Shown here piece after piece: positions 35,165-42,375 of a stretch of 64,000 nt of DNA. The stretch is from NCBI GenBank assembly GCA_030832825.1, contig JAURIJ010000003.1, positions 62,001 to 126,000 of the forward strand, written 5' to 3'. Source of the DNA: Gammaproteobacteria bacterium. GTDB lineage: Bacteria > Pseudomonadota > Gammaproteobacteria > Pseudomonadales > Pseudohongiellaceae. The stretch's first letter is position 1; each line of letters opens with the position of its first letter. The notes beneath the pieces are model-generated. The model was given only the letters and a program-made list of their open reading frames with translations. It was not told where the DNA came from and made no database searches. Made by a program: the position numbers and the translations under genes.

Positions 35165-36451
35165 ATGCCCGCCCCGTTTCGCAAGACCCTTCTCGCCCTG
35201 CTGCTCACCGGCCTCGGCACCACGGCCGGCGCCGCCCCCGGCACAGTCGCCTTCGTGGGCGGCCGCGTGATTGACGGCACCGGCGCACCCGCCATCGAGA
35301 ACGCCGTGCTGGTAAGCACCGACGGCCGCATCGTGGCGGTGGGGCCGGCCGCCAGCACGCCGATTCCCGAGGGGGCACAGCGCGTCGATGTCAGCGGCAA
35401 GACGCTGATGCCGGGGCTGATCAATGCCCACGGCCATGTGGGCGATGTGCTCGGTCTGGAGACGGGCCACTACGACCGCGGCAATGTGCTGCGCCAGCTG
35501 GCCGTGTATGCGCGCTACGGCGTGACCACGGTGAACAGCCTGGGTGACGATCAGTACGAAGGCTTCGAGATCCGCAACGACACCAACCCGCTGTTCATCA
35601 ATCACTCGCGGCTGCTGGTGGCCGGGCCGGTACTGGCGCCGGAGACGGTGGCGCAGGCCGTGCGTGCGGTGAACGGGGTGGCGGATCAGAGCGTCAACTT
35701 CATCAAGATCCGCGTGGACGACAATCTGGGCCGCACGGCCAAGATGGCGCCGGAGATCTACACCGCCATCGCCCAGGAGGCCGAGCGTCGCGGCGTGCCC
35801 CTGGCCGTGCACACCTACACCCTGGCCGACACCAAGGCCACGCTGGCCGCCGGCGCCGACCTGGTGGCCCACAGCGTGCGGGACGAACCGGTGGATGCCG
35901 CATTCATCGACGCGATGAAGGCCGCGGATGTCTGCTACATCCCCACGCTGACGCGGGAACTGTCCACCTTCGTCTACGAGAGCGAGCCCGCGTTCTTCAG
36001 CGACCCGTTCTTCCTGCGCGAGGCCGACCCGGCCGTGCTCGCCACCCTGCGTGAACCCGAGCGGCAGCAGCGCATGCGCGACAACCCCTCGGCCCAGCAC
36101 TACAAGAACAATGCGCTGCCCATGGCCATGCGCAATCTGAAGGCGCTGCAGGACGCCGGGGTGAAGGTGGCGATGGGCACGGATTCCGGGCCGCCCGCGC
36201 GCTTCCAGGGCTATTTCGAGCATCTGGAGATGAGCATGATGGTGGAGGCGGGGCTGAGTCCGATGCAGGTGCTGCAGTCGGCCACCCAGGTGGCGGCACA
36301 GTGTCTGGGCCTGAACTACCTGGGCACGCTGGAGCCGGGCAAGTGGGCGGATGTGCTGGTGCTCGACCGCAACCCGCTGGAGAACATCGACAACACGCGC
36401 TCGCTGAGTCAGGTGTGGATCGCCGGCAACCCGGTGCCGACGGCGCCCTGA
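35165..36451 (+). CDS. Exported amidohydrolase (imidazolonepropionase-like)
   Basis: The ATG at 35165 follows AGGAGA and opens with a signal peptide (ends TTAGAAPG); the product has 428 residues. It is a metal-dependent amidohydrolase: the MPGLINAHGH strand-one motif, metal-binding HTYTLAD and HSVRDEP histidines, and MGTDSG near the end. The C-terminal beta domain has GTLEPGKWADVLVLDRNP. Secreted members hydrolyse peptides or cyclic amides such as Xaa-Pro dipeptides. The substrate is unknown. It ends 7 bp from the convergent FG-GAP lipoprotein gene. Confidence 0.87.
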   Translation: MPAPFRKTLLALLLTGLGTTAGAAPGTVAFVGGRVIDGTGAPAIENAVLVSTDGRIVAVGPAASTPIPEGAQRVDVSGKTLMPGLINAHGHVGDVLGLETGHYDRGNVLRQLAVYARYGVTTVNSLGDDQYEGFEIRNDTNPLFINHSRLLVAGPVLAPETVAQAVRAVNGVADQSVNFIKIRVDDNLGRTAKMAPEIYTAIAQEAERRGVPLAVHTYTLADTKATLAAGADLVAHSVRDEPVDAAFIDAMKAADVCYIPTLTRELSTFVYESEPAFFSDPFFLREADPAVLATLREPERQQRMRDNPSAQHYKNNALPMAMRNLKALQDAGVKVAMGTDSGPPARFQGYFEHLEMSMMVEAGLSPMQVLQSATQVAAQCLGLNYLGTLEPGKWADVLVLDRNPLENIDNTRSLSQVWIAGNPVPTAP

Positions 36452-36457
36452 GCGCGC

Positions 36458-37654
36458 TCAGCGGCCTTCGTTCTGGAACAGCACCACGTTGCCGGTGCTG
36501 CTGCCGATGGCCACCACGTCCAGGTGGCCATCGCCCGTGAAGTCCTCCACCAGCAGGCCGGACACGGCCACGCGGCTGGCGTTCAGCGAGGTCATCGCCC
36601 ACTGGCCCGTTTCGGGCAGATGCCGAAGGGCAAACAGACCGAACGGCGCGGAGCGGTACCCCACCAGGATCTCGTCATTGCCATCATTGTTGAAATCGGC
36701 CATGCGCAGGGCGTGCGCGCCCTGAAACTGGGTGTCGATCACCTCGCGGGACCACAGCTCGCCATCCACTCCAGCCTGCCGGTACATCACCACTTCATTG
36801 CCATGCCAGGGCTCCACCGCGGCCAGGACGCGCTCGCCGTAAAGCCGGCCCATGGCCACCTCGCTGCTGCCCGTGGCCGGACGCACGCCGGGCTTGCCCT
36901 CACCCAGGCGGATGCGACTCACGAACAGGCCGTCGAAGCCCAGCTGAAACAACTCCACGCCGCTGAAGCTCGCGGTGAGCAGATCCTCCCGGCCGTCGTC
37001 GTTCCAGTCGACCACTTCCAGCCCGTGGGCCATTTCCAGCGCGCGGTCGATGATGACCCAGGGCCAGTGCCCGCGCGGCTCGGCCGGTATTGCATAGGCC
37101 CGCATCTGGGCGCCTCCGGCATACTCGGGCGCGGTGGCGCCCACGCCGATGATGGGCAGCACGATCAGCTCCTCACGGCTGTCGCCCTGCACATCGGCCC
37201 AGCGCACACGGTGGGCGGTGGGGAGGCGGTCGATGTCGTGGGCCTGCCACTGCTGCTGCTCACGCGGATTGCCCGGATTCTCGAACCACTGCACCAGGCC
37301 GCCGCCGGTGGAATCACTCAGACTGAACTCGCTGGCCAGCACCAGGTCGATGTCGCCGTCGCCGTCGACGTCCTGCGGCGCCGTGGCGATATTGCCCCGC
37401 GCCGTGCTGCTGATGGTGTACTTCTCCCAGCCGGGATTGCGGTACCAGACGAACTGCGCAGGATTGGTGGCCAGCGCCACGATGTCGCGCAGCCCGTCGC
37501 CGTCGATGTCGGCCGCCTCCACTGCGTAACCGCCCGGGATGGCATCGTCCAGCAGCAGGCGGTCGAAACGCGCCGCCCCGGTGGACTGACAGGCGGCCAG
37601 CACACTGCCCAGCAGGAGCAGCAGGAGAGGACGCTTGAAGTGGTGTGCGGGCAT
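36458..37654 (-). CDS. FG-GAP/VCBS repeat lipoprotein
   Basis: The start at 37654 gives 398 residues and opens with a lipoprotein signal whose lipobox reads VLAAC. The rest is a beta-propeller of FG-GAP repeats with calcium-binding-type loops: DIDGDGLRDIV, DVDGDGDIDLVLAS, DWNDDGREDLL, DFNNDGNDEILV and DFTGDGHLDVV. Such propellers are used for binding rather than catalysis. It is third in line after the multicopper-oxidase-like and cupredoxin genes (35-bp gap), so it may be a surface or periplasmic partner of those. Confidence 0.88.
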   Translation of the reverse strand: MPAHHFKRPLLLLLLGSVLAACQSTGAARFDRLLLDDAIPGGYAVEAADIDGDGLRDIVALATNPAQFVWYRNPGWEKYTISSTARGNIATAPQDVDGDGDIDLVLASEFSLSDSTGGGLVQWFENPGNPREQQQWQAHDIDRLPTAHRVRWADVQGDSREELIVLPIIGVGATAPEYAGGAQMRAYAIPAEPRGHWPWVIIDRALEMAHGLEVVDWNDDGREDLLTASFSGVELFQLGFDGLFVSRIRLGEGKPGVRPATGSSEVAMGRLYGERVLAAVEPWHGNEVVMYRQAGVDGELWSREVIDTQFQGAHALRMADFNNDGNDEILVGYRSAPFGLFALRHLPETGQWAMTSLNASRVAVSGLLVEDFTGDGHLDVVAIGSSTGNVVLFQNEGR

Positions 37655-37689
37655 GTGCAGTCTCGTCGGAGGGAGTCCGGGGCCGTTTT

Positions 37690-38385
37690 TTACTCTGTAC
37701 GCTTGTGCATCGTCAACACGAGCGAGGCACTGGTCAAGGCCATGGCCACCATCAGCACCAGCGCGCCACGCGGCAAACGAGGTGCCGGAGCCTCCACGCG
37801 CAGCCACGCCTGCATGCCCGCCGTGGCGTGGCCGGCATGGCTGCACTGCACCGGGAAGCGGGCCGCCGCGCCGGGCACGATGAAGCTGCCTGTGACCTGC
37901 TGCCCGCCATTGGCCTCCAGCAGGAACTCGCCGCCGGGATGCAGCGCCTCCGGCAGGCCCAGCAGCTGCCACTGGTGACGGATGGCATCGTCGTTGATCA
38001 AGGTGACTGTGACGCGTGCGCAGGGCGGCGCTGCATAGGCCAGCGAGTCGTAGCCATAGACCTGGCCGGCGGCGGCATGGGCCGTCCCGGCACTTACCGT
38101 GATGGCGATGTCGGCGCTCACGGCCGGGCAGCCTTCGGGCAGACGCTCCAGGTTGGCATGGCGCACCAGACCGGCGTCATCGAACCAGGGCCCGGCGACG
38201 GCGATCGGCGTGGCCTCATGCACCTGACGCTGCAGGGGCTCGGGCGTGCCCAGCGGCACCACGTCCACCCCAGGCGCGGGTTGCACCAGGGGCTGCACCC
38301 CCGAGGGCTGGGCCTGCAGGCTGCCTGCCAGCAGGGCCGCGAGCAGCGCCGGCAGGGCGCCAAGGGTCAGTGGCCATCGTCTCAT
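37690..38385 (-). CDS. Membrane-anchored cupredoxin with an intact type 1 copper site
   Basis: The ATG at 38385 overlaps the stop of the preceding gene as ATGA, indicating coupled translation. The 231-residue protein has a signal peptide, a cupredoxin domain and one C-terminal membrane helix followed by a KRTE tail. The likely type 1 copper ligands are the His of AIRHQWQ and the Cys, His and Met of VQCSHAGHATAGMQ. It resembles the final cupredoxin domain of a multicopper oxidase or a small blue copper electron carrier. Function is inferred from the copper site and its partner gene. Confidence 0.75.
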   Translation of the reverse strand: MRRWPLTLGALPALLAALLAGSLQAQPSGVQPLVQPAPGVDVVPLGTPEPLQRQVHEATPIAVAGPWFDDAGLVRHANLERLPEGCPAVSADIAITVSAGTAHAAAGQVYGYDSLAYAAPPCARVTVTLINDDAIRHQWQLLGLPEALHPGGEFLLEANGGQQVTGSFIVPGAAARFPVQCSHAGHATAGMQAWLRVEAPAPRLPRGALVLMVAMALTSASLVLTMHKRTE

Positions 38386-39254
38386 GCGGATGCTCCCGCC
38401 GTGCGGCGCCGCCGTCTGCGCGGCCAGGGCAAGCCGGCCAGTCCGGCCAGGGCCAGACCGAGAGCAAGACCGAAGGCACTCAGCTGCAGCACCTCGTCGG
38501 CACTCATCGGGTCCTCGACGCGAGTGTCCACGACGGGGGTGGCCGCAGTGATCAGGGACCACTCGGGCGTCAGCAGCGGCATCTGGCGAGCGGGCGCGTT
38601 CGGGGCAACCTGAAGCACGCCCTGCAAGCCGCGCTGCGCCAGCGCGGCATCCGCAGCCAGATAACGCGCCTCGCCCGGCTCGGGCAGCTCCACCCGATAC
38701 GTCTGGGCGCCACCGGGCGGCACGGGCTCGTGCGCGATCAGCACGCCGGCAGCATCCACGGGCGTCGCCTGCACGCCATCCACCTGCAGCTCGAGAGGCA
38801 CGGCCAGCGGGTTTTCCAGAGTGATGAGCAGGCGGTCGCCCTGCTCCAGCTGCAGCGTAGGCGAGGTGAGAGGGGTGGTATCGGCGGGCGGCTGCCACTG
38901 CCAGTGGCCCCAGGTGCGGGGCACGAAGAGCAGCGGGCCGGCGGCGGCGTCGCCGAGCGCAGCGACTTCAAGACGCAGGTGGAATTCGTCGGCGTCGCCG
39001 TCCTCATCCAGATCGGCGCCCGTGAGGAGCACGTCCGGCGCCAGACCGCTCTGCAGCAGAGTGTCGGTGGCCACGCGGTTGGTGCCGCGCAGCAGGGCCG
39101 TGCCCAGCAGGTCCGGATTGGCGTTGGGCATGGCGAGAGCGGCTGCGGGCAGGACGGGCGCGGGGCAGGCCGGGTTTAGCGTGCAAAGCAGCTGCGGCGG
39201 CCACAGCAGAACACTGCAGGCGACGCCGGAAACGAGATAGATCACTGCACGCAT
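38382..39254 (-). CDS. Multicopper-oxidase-like membrane protein lacking copper-binding histidines
   Basis: From the ATG at 39254 the product has 290 residues: a signal peptide, a beta-rich domain, and one membrane helix followed by a six-arginine tail (RRRRRR). The segment LEQGDRLLITLENPL to GLQGVLQVAP aligns by pattern with the first domain of multicopper oxidases. Where those have HWHG it reads LQVDG, and where they have YHSH it reads YLAAD, so the type 2/3 copper ligands are absent. A DLDEDGDADEF segment may bind calcium. It is coupled by ATGA overlap to the cupredoxin gene. I infer a scaffold or partner role. Confidence 0.6.
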   Translation of the reverse strand: MRAVIYLVSGVACSVLLWPPQLLCTLNPACPAPVLPAAALAMPNANPDLLGTALLRGTNRVATDTLLQSGLAPDVLLTGADLDEDGDADEFHLRLEVAALGDAAAGPLLFVPRTWGHWQWQPPADTTPLTSPTLQLEQGDRLLITLENPLAVPLELQVDGVQATPVDAAGVLIAHEPVPPGGAQTYRVELPEPGEARYLAADAALAQRGLQGVLQVAPNAPARQMPLLTPEWSLITAATPVVDTRVEDPMSADEVLQLSAFGLALGLALAGLAGLPWPRRRRRRTAGASA

Positions 39255-39317
39255 GCCGGCCTCTGCTCTTGGTCTGACGCGGTCGAGCAACGGTATCACA
39301 GCTCTGCGTGCAGAGGG

Positions 39318-40871
39318 TCAATGCCGGATCAGGTGATCGAACGCGCTCAGCGAGGCGCGCGCGCCGTCGCCCATGGCGATCACGATCTGCTTGTAGGGCA
39401 CCGTCGTCACATCGCCCGCGGCAAACACGCCCGGCACACTGGTGCGGCCCTTGCCGTCGGTGATGATCTCGCCCTGGGGCGACAGTTCCAGCGTGCCCTT
39501 GAGCCAGTCGCTGTTGGGCAGCAGGCCGATCTGCACGAACACGCCGTCCAGCGCCACCACGCAGGGGTTGCCCGACACGCGATCCTTGTAGGCGATGCCC
39601 GTCACCTTGCTGCCATCGCCCAGCACCTCGGTGGTCTGCGCGCTGGTGATCACGGTGACATTGGGCAGGCTGTTGAGCTTGCGCTGCAACACCGCATCGG
39701 CACGCAGCTGATCGGCGAATTCCAGCAGGGTGACATGGGCCACGATGCCGGCCAGGTCAATGGCCGCTTCCACGCCGGAGTTGCCGCCGCCGATCACCGC
39801 CACGCGCTTGCCCTTGAACAGCGGGCCGTCACAGTGCGGGCAATAGGCCACGCCGCGATTGCGGTATTCCTTCTCGCCCGGCACGTTCAGCTCACGCCAG
39901 CGCGCGCCGGTGGCCACGATCACCGTCTTTGCCTTCAGCGCGGCGCCGCTCTCGAAGCGGATCTCGTGCAGACCGCCTTCGTCCACCGCCGGCAGCAGGG
40001 CCGTGGCGCGCTGCAGGTTCATGATGTCGACGGCGTAATCGCGCACGTTCTCTTCCAGCGCTCGCGCCAGCTTCGGGCCTTCGGTCTCGGCCACGGAGAT
40101 CAGGTTCTCGATGCCCATGGTGTCCAGCACCTGCCCGCCGAAGCGCTCGGCGGCCACGCCGGTGCGGATACCCTTGCGGGCGGCATAGATGGCGCCTGCG
40201 GCACCGGCCGGGCCACCGCCCACCACCAGCACATCGAAGGGCGCACGGGCGTTGATCTTCTCGGCCTCGCGGAACGCGGCACCGGTGTCGATCTTCGCCA
40301 GAATCTCTTCCACGCCCATGCGGCCGGACGCGAACAACTTGCCGTTCAGATACACCGAGGGCACCGACATCACCTGACGCTCGTCGACCTCGGACTGGAA
40401 CAGCGCCCCATCAATCGCCACATGGCGAATGCCGGGGTTGAGCACCGCCATCAGGTTCAGCGCCTGCACCACATCGGGGCAGTTCTGGCATGACAGCGAG
40501 AAATAGGTCTCGAACTGGAACTCTCCTTCAATCTGCCGAATCTGCGCGATCACTTCGTCGCTCACGCGCGGCGGATGGCCGCCCACCTGCAGCAGGGCCA
40601 GCACCAGCGAGGTGAACTCGTGGCCCAGCGGAATGCCGGCGAAGCGCAGGCTGACATCGCCCTGCTTGCGATTGATGCTGAACGAGGGCACGCGTGCGTC
40701 GGTGCCATCGCTGCGCAGGGTGATCTTGTCAGTCAGGCTGGCGATCTCCTTGAGCAAGTCCCAGAGCTCGGCCGACTTGGCGCCATCGTCCAGCGAGGCG
40801 ACGATGTCGAAAGGCTGGGTGACACGTTCCAGATAAGTCTGCAATTGACTTTTCAGCGTGGGTTCAAGCAT
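39318..40871 (-). CDS. ahpF: Alkyl hydroperoxide reductase subunit F
   Basis: Starting at 40871 the protein has 517 residues, close to the usual 521. It has the tandem thioredoxin-like N-terminal domain with the CQNCPD redox pair (about residue 127) and a FAD/NADH thioredoxin-reductase-like domain with [19 protein letters not shown] (second redox pair) and [11 protein letters not shown]. AhpF passes electrons from NADH to AhpC, which reduces peroxides. It lies 142 bp downstream of ahpC; the gap holds a REP-type hairpin that may set the relative amounts of the two transcripts. OxyR control is expected. Confidence 0.96.
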   Translation of the reverse strand: MLEPTLKSQLQTYLERVTQPFDIVASLDDGAKSAELWDLLKEIASLTDKITLRSDGTDARVPSFSINRKQGDVSLRFAGIPLGHEFTSLVLALLQVGGHPPRVSDEVIAQIRQIEGEFQFETYFSLSCQNCPDVVQALNLMAVLNPGIRHVAIDGALFQSEVDERQVMSVPSVYLNGKLFASGRMGVEEILAKIDTGAAFREAEKINARAPFDVLVVGGGPAGAAGAIYAARKGIRTGVAAERFGGQVLDTMGIENLISVAETEGPKLARALEENVRDYAVDIMNLQRATALLPAVDEGGLHEIRFESGAALKAKTVIVATGARWRELNVPGEKEYRNRGVAYCPHCDGPLFKGKRVAVIGGGNSGVEAAIDLAGIVAHVTLLEFADQLRADAVLQRKLNSLPNVTVITSAQTTEVLGDGSKVTGIAYKDRVSGNPCVVALDGVFVQIGLLPNSDWLKGTLELSPQGEIITDGKGRTSVPGVFAAGDVTTVPYKQIVIAMGDGARASLSAFDHLIRH

Positions 40872-40949
40872 GGACGAATTCCTTCGAGGCACTGTGAAAA
40901 TCGGGGGGACGAACGACAGGCACGAGCTGGGTTGCCAGAGCAGCCCTGG

Positions 40950-41003
40950 CCGCGAATGCTGCTCGCACTGGCGAGTCATTCGCGGGCAGGCCCGCTCCCA
41001 CAA
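40950..41003. repeat. REP/BIME-like palindromic element between ahpC and ahpF
   Basis: The segment contains CCGCGAATG and CATTCGCGG arms enclosing an inner CTCGC-ACTG-GCGAG hairpin. It is followed by GCGGGC-AG-GCCCGC within a sequence ending GCTCCCACAA. The last part strongly resembles the Pseudomonas REP core (GTGGGAGCGGGC...CCCGCGAA when read in reverse). A related copy is at 58625-58648. In this position it could stabilise the ahpC mRNA or attenuate read-through into ahpF. Confidence 0.75.
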
Positions 41004-41013
41004 CCGTCAAGCG

Positions 41014-41577
41014 TTAGATCTTGCCGACCAGGTCCAGAGACGGGGCCAGAGTGGCTTCGCCTTCTTTCCACTTGGCGGGGCAGACTTCGCCCGGGTGTGC
41101 AGCCACGTACTGGGCGGCCTTCACCTTGCGCAGCAGTTCCGCTGCATCACGGCCAATGCCGCCGGCAGTGATCTCGACGATCTGGATGCGGCCTTCCGGG
41201 TCAACCACGAAGGTGCCACGCTCGGCCAGGCCGGCTTCCTCGATCATCACACCGAAGTTGCGGCTCAGCGTGCCTGTCGGGTCGGCGACCATCGGGTACT
41301 GGATCTTGCGAATGGTGTCGGAGCTGTCGTGCCAGGCCTTGTGCGTGAAATGGGTGTCGGTGGACACGCTGTAGATCTCCACGCCACGCTTCTGGAACTC
41401 GGCATAATTGTCAGCCAGGTCGCCCAGCTCGGTGGGGCAGACGAAGGTGAAGTCAGCGGGGTAGAAGAAAATCACGGACCACTTGCCACGCAGCGTGGCG
41501 TCGGACACCTGAACAAAGGCACCATTGTGGAAGGCGGTTGCATTGAAAGGTTTCACTACGGAATTGATCAAGGACAC
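41014..41577 (-). CDS. ahpC: Alkyl hydroperoxide reductase subunit C (peroxiredoxin)
   Basis: The start is a GTG at 41577, set by AGGAG seven bases upstream, which yields 187 residues, the usual AhpC length; the ORF-track version with over 100 extra residues is wrong. The typical 2-Cys peroxiredoxin sites are present: peroxidatic Cys in DFTFVCPTE and resolving Cys in GEVCPAKW. AhpC reduces hydrogen peroxide and organic hydroperoxides in the cytoplasm and is recycled by AhpF. A well-formed promoter lies upstream. Confidence 0.96.
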   Translation of the reverse strand: MSLINSVVKPFNATAFHNGAFVQVSDATLRGKWSVIFFYPADFTFVCPTELGDLADNYAEFQKRGVEIYSVSTDTHFTHKAWHDSSDTIRKIQYPMVADPTGTLSRNFGVMIEEAGLAERGTFVVDPEGRIQIVEITAGGIGRDAAELLRKVKAAQYVAAHPGEVCPAKWKEGEATLAPSLDLVGKI

Positions 41578-41622
41578 TTGGCTACTCCTGAAAAGGCCGG
41601 GTTGTTTTGAGGGACGGCGCGC

Positions 41623-41659
41623 ATCATAAGCGATGCTCAAAATAAATACAAAATGTATT
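41623..41659 (-). promoter_or_regulatory. ahpC promoter with a palindrome over the -35 region
   Basis: On the minus strand, TTGTAT (41646-41651) and TATGAT (41623-41628) are 17 bases apart, 46 bases upstream of the ahpC start. A perfect inverted repeat AATACA-AAA-TGTATT (41645-41659) covers the -35. The region upstream is very AT-rich, with only a partial OxyR pattern (one perfect CTAT quarter-site). The palindrome could be a repressor site or part of a degenerate OxyR operator. Confidence 0.5.
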
Positions 41660-41701
41660 GTTATTTTTCTTGTAATAGTTTTTTTAAATAAAGGAGCAGG
41701 C

Positions 41702-42022
41702 ATGCTGATACGATTTTCCAGCGACGTGGCGGGCCACTTCATCATGCTGGGCGACAATGCCTTGCCCCTGTTGAGGCTGATGGGCATGAGCGGACGGGAG
41801 CAAGGGGCGGTGAGCGACGAGGACTTGCAGCAGGCGCTGCAGACCCTGCAGGCGGGCCTGCAGCGCGCGGCCGAGCTGGCCGCCCGGCCGGCGCAGGACA
41901 ACGAAGATGACGAAGGCGAGGACGTGGTGCCCGTCAGCCTGCAGCGTCGGGCGCTGCCCCTGCTGGAGATGCTGCAGCGGGCTGCCCGGGAGGACGGCTA
42001 CGTCATGTGGCAGCCGGACTGA
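41702..42022 (+). CDS. DUF1840 family protein
   Basis: The ATG at 41702 follows AAGGAG at good spacing, giving 106 residues; the upstream extension in the ORF track is AT-rich promoter sequence. The product begins [16 protein letters not shown] and ends GYVMWQPD, both typical of DUF1840, small cytoplasmic proteins of unknown function in beta- and gammaproteobacteria. The middle is helical with an acidic stretch ([11 protein letters not shown]). It is divergent from ahpC with a 124-bp gap, so the two share a regulatory region. Confidence 0.85.
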   Translation: MLIRFSSDVAGHFIMLGDNALPLLRLMGMSGREQGAVSDEDLQQALQTLQAGLQRAAELAARPAQDNEDDEGEDVVPVSLQRRALPLLEMLQRAAREDGYVMWQPD

Positions 42023-42055
42023 GATTAGCCGCCCAGCGGGCACCGCCTCGTCTGA

Positions 42056-42080
42056 GCGGTGCGGTGCGGTGCGGTGCGGT
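42056..42080. repeat. Five tandem copies of GCGGT
   Basis: GCGGT is repeated five times without a break in the intergenic region after the DUF1840 gene, about 295 bp before the TonB receptor start. Short repeats like this can change copy number by slippage. No role is evident. Confidence 0.8.
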
Positions 42081-42276
42081 GACGGCACGACGAGTGCAGA
42101 GACCTGCGGCCTGCATCAACTCCTTTGATCTCAGGAGAATTCAATTGATCGATTTTTCCGAAATTGCCGGCACGGCACATTTTGCGCGCAGCACCCGATT
42201 TAATTGGAGAGTGCGCGAAAACTTTTAATGTCACATGAATTGTGCTGCTTAATTTTTAGCCATACACTGCCACCAA

Positions 42277-42292
42277 GTGACCAATCGGTCAC
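42277..42292. promoter_or_regulatory. TetR-type operator downstream of the TonB receptor promoter
   Basis: GTGACC-AATC-GGTCAC is a perfect 6-4-6 inverted repeat, the form commonly bound by TetR-family repressors. It begins nine bases after the predicted -10 element, so a bound protein would block initiation. The cognate regulator is unknown; the only TetR gene in the window is 6.8 kb away and its own candidate operator differs. Confidence 0.5.
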
Positions 42293-42375
42293 CAACTCGA
42301 CAGTCATTGCTGAAATGCCTGCTGCTTTTTCGAAGTTTCAACGGTGATTAGACAAAAATAAAAAGAGGATCAAAA

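Larger units (their letters stand above)
42023..42375 (+). promoter_or_regulatory. 353-bp upstream region of the TonB receptor gene
   Basis: This AT-rich region has no credible gene. It holds a pentamer tandem repeat near its start and a weak promoter, TTGTGC (42240-42245) and TACACT (42263-42268) with 17-bp spacing. A TetR-type operator lies immediately downstream of the predicted start point. GAGG precedes the receptor ATG at 42376. Confidence 0.4.

Noticed and set aside
41578-41901. 108-residue N-terminal extension of AhpC in the ORF track
   Set aside because: The GTG with AGGAG at 41577 gives the exact family length of 187 residues; the extension is promoter DNA.
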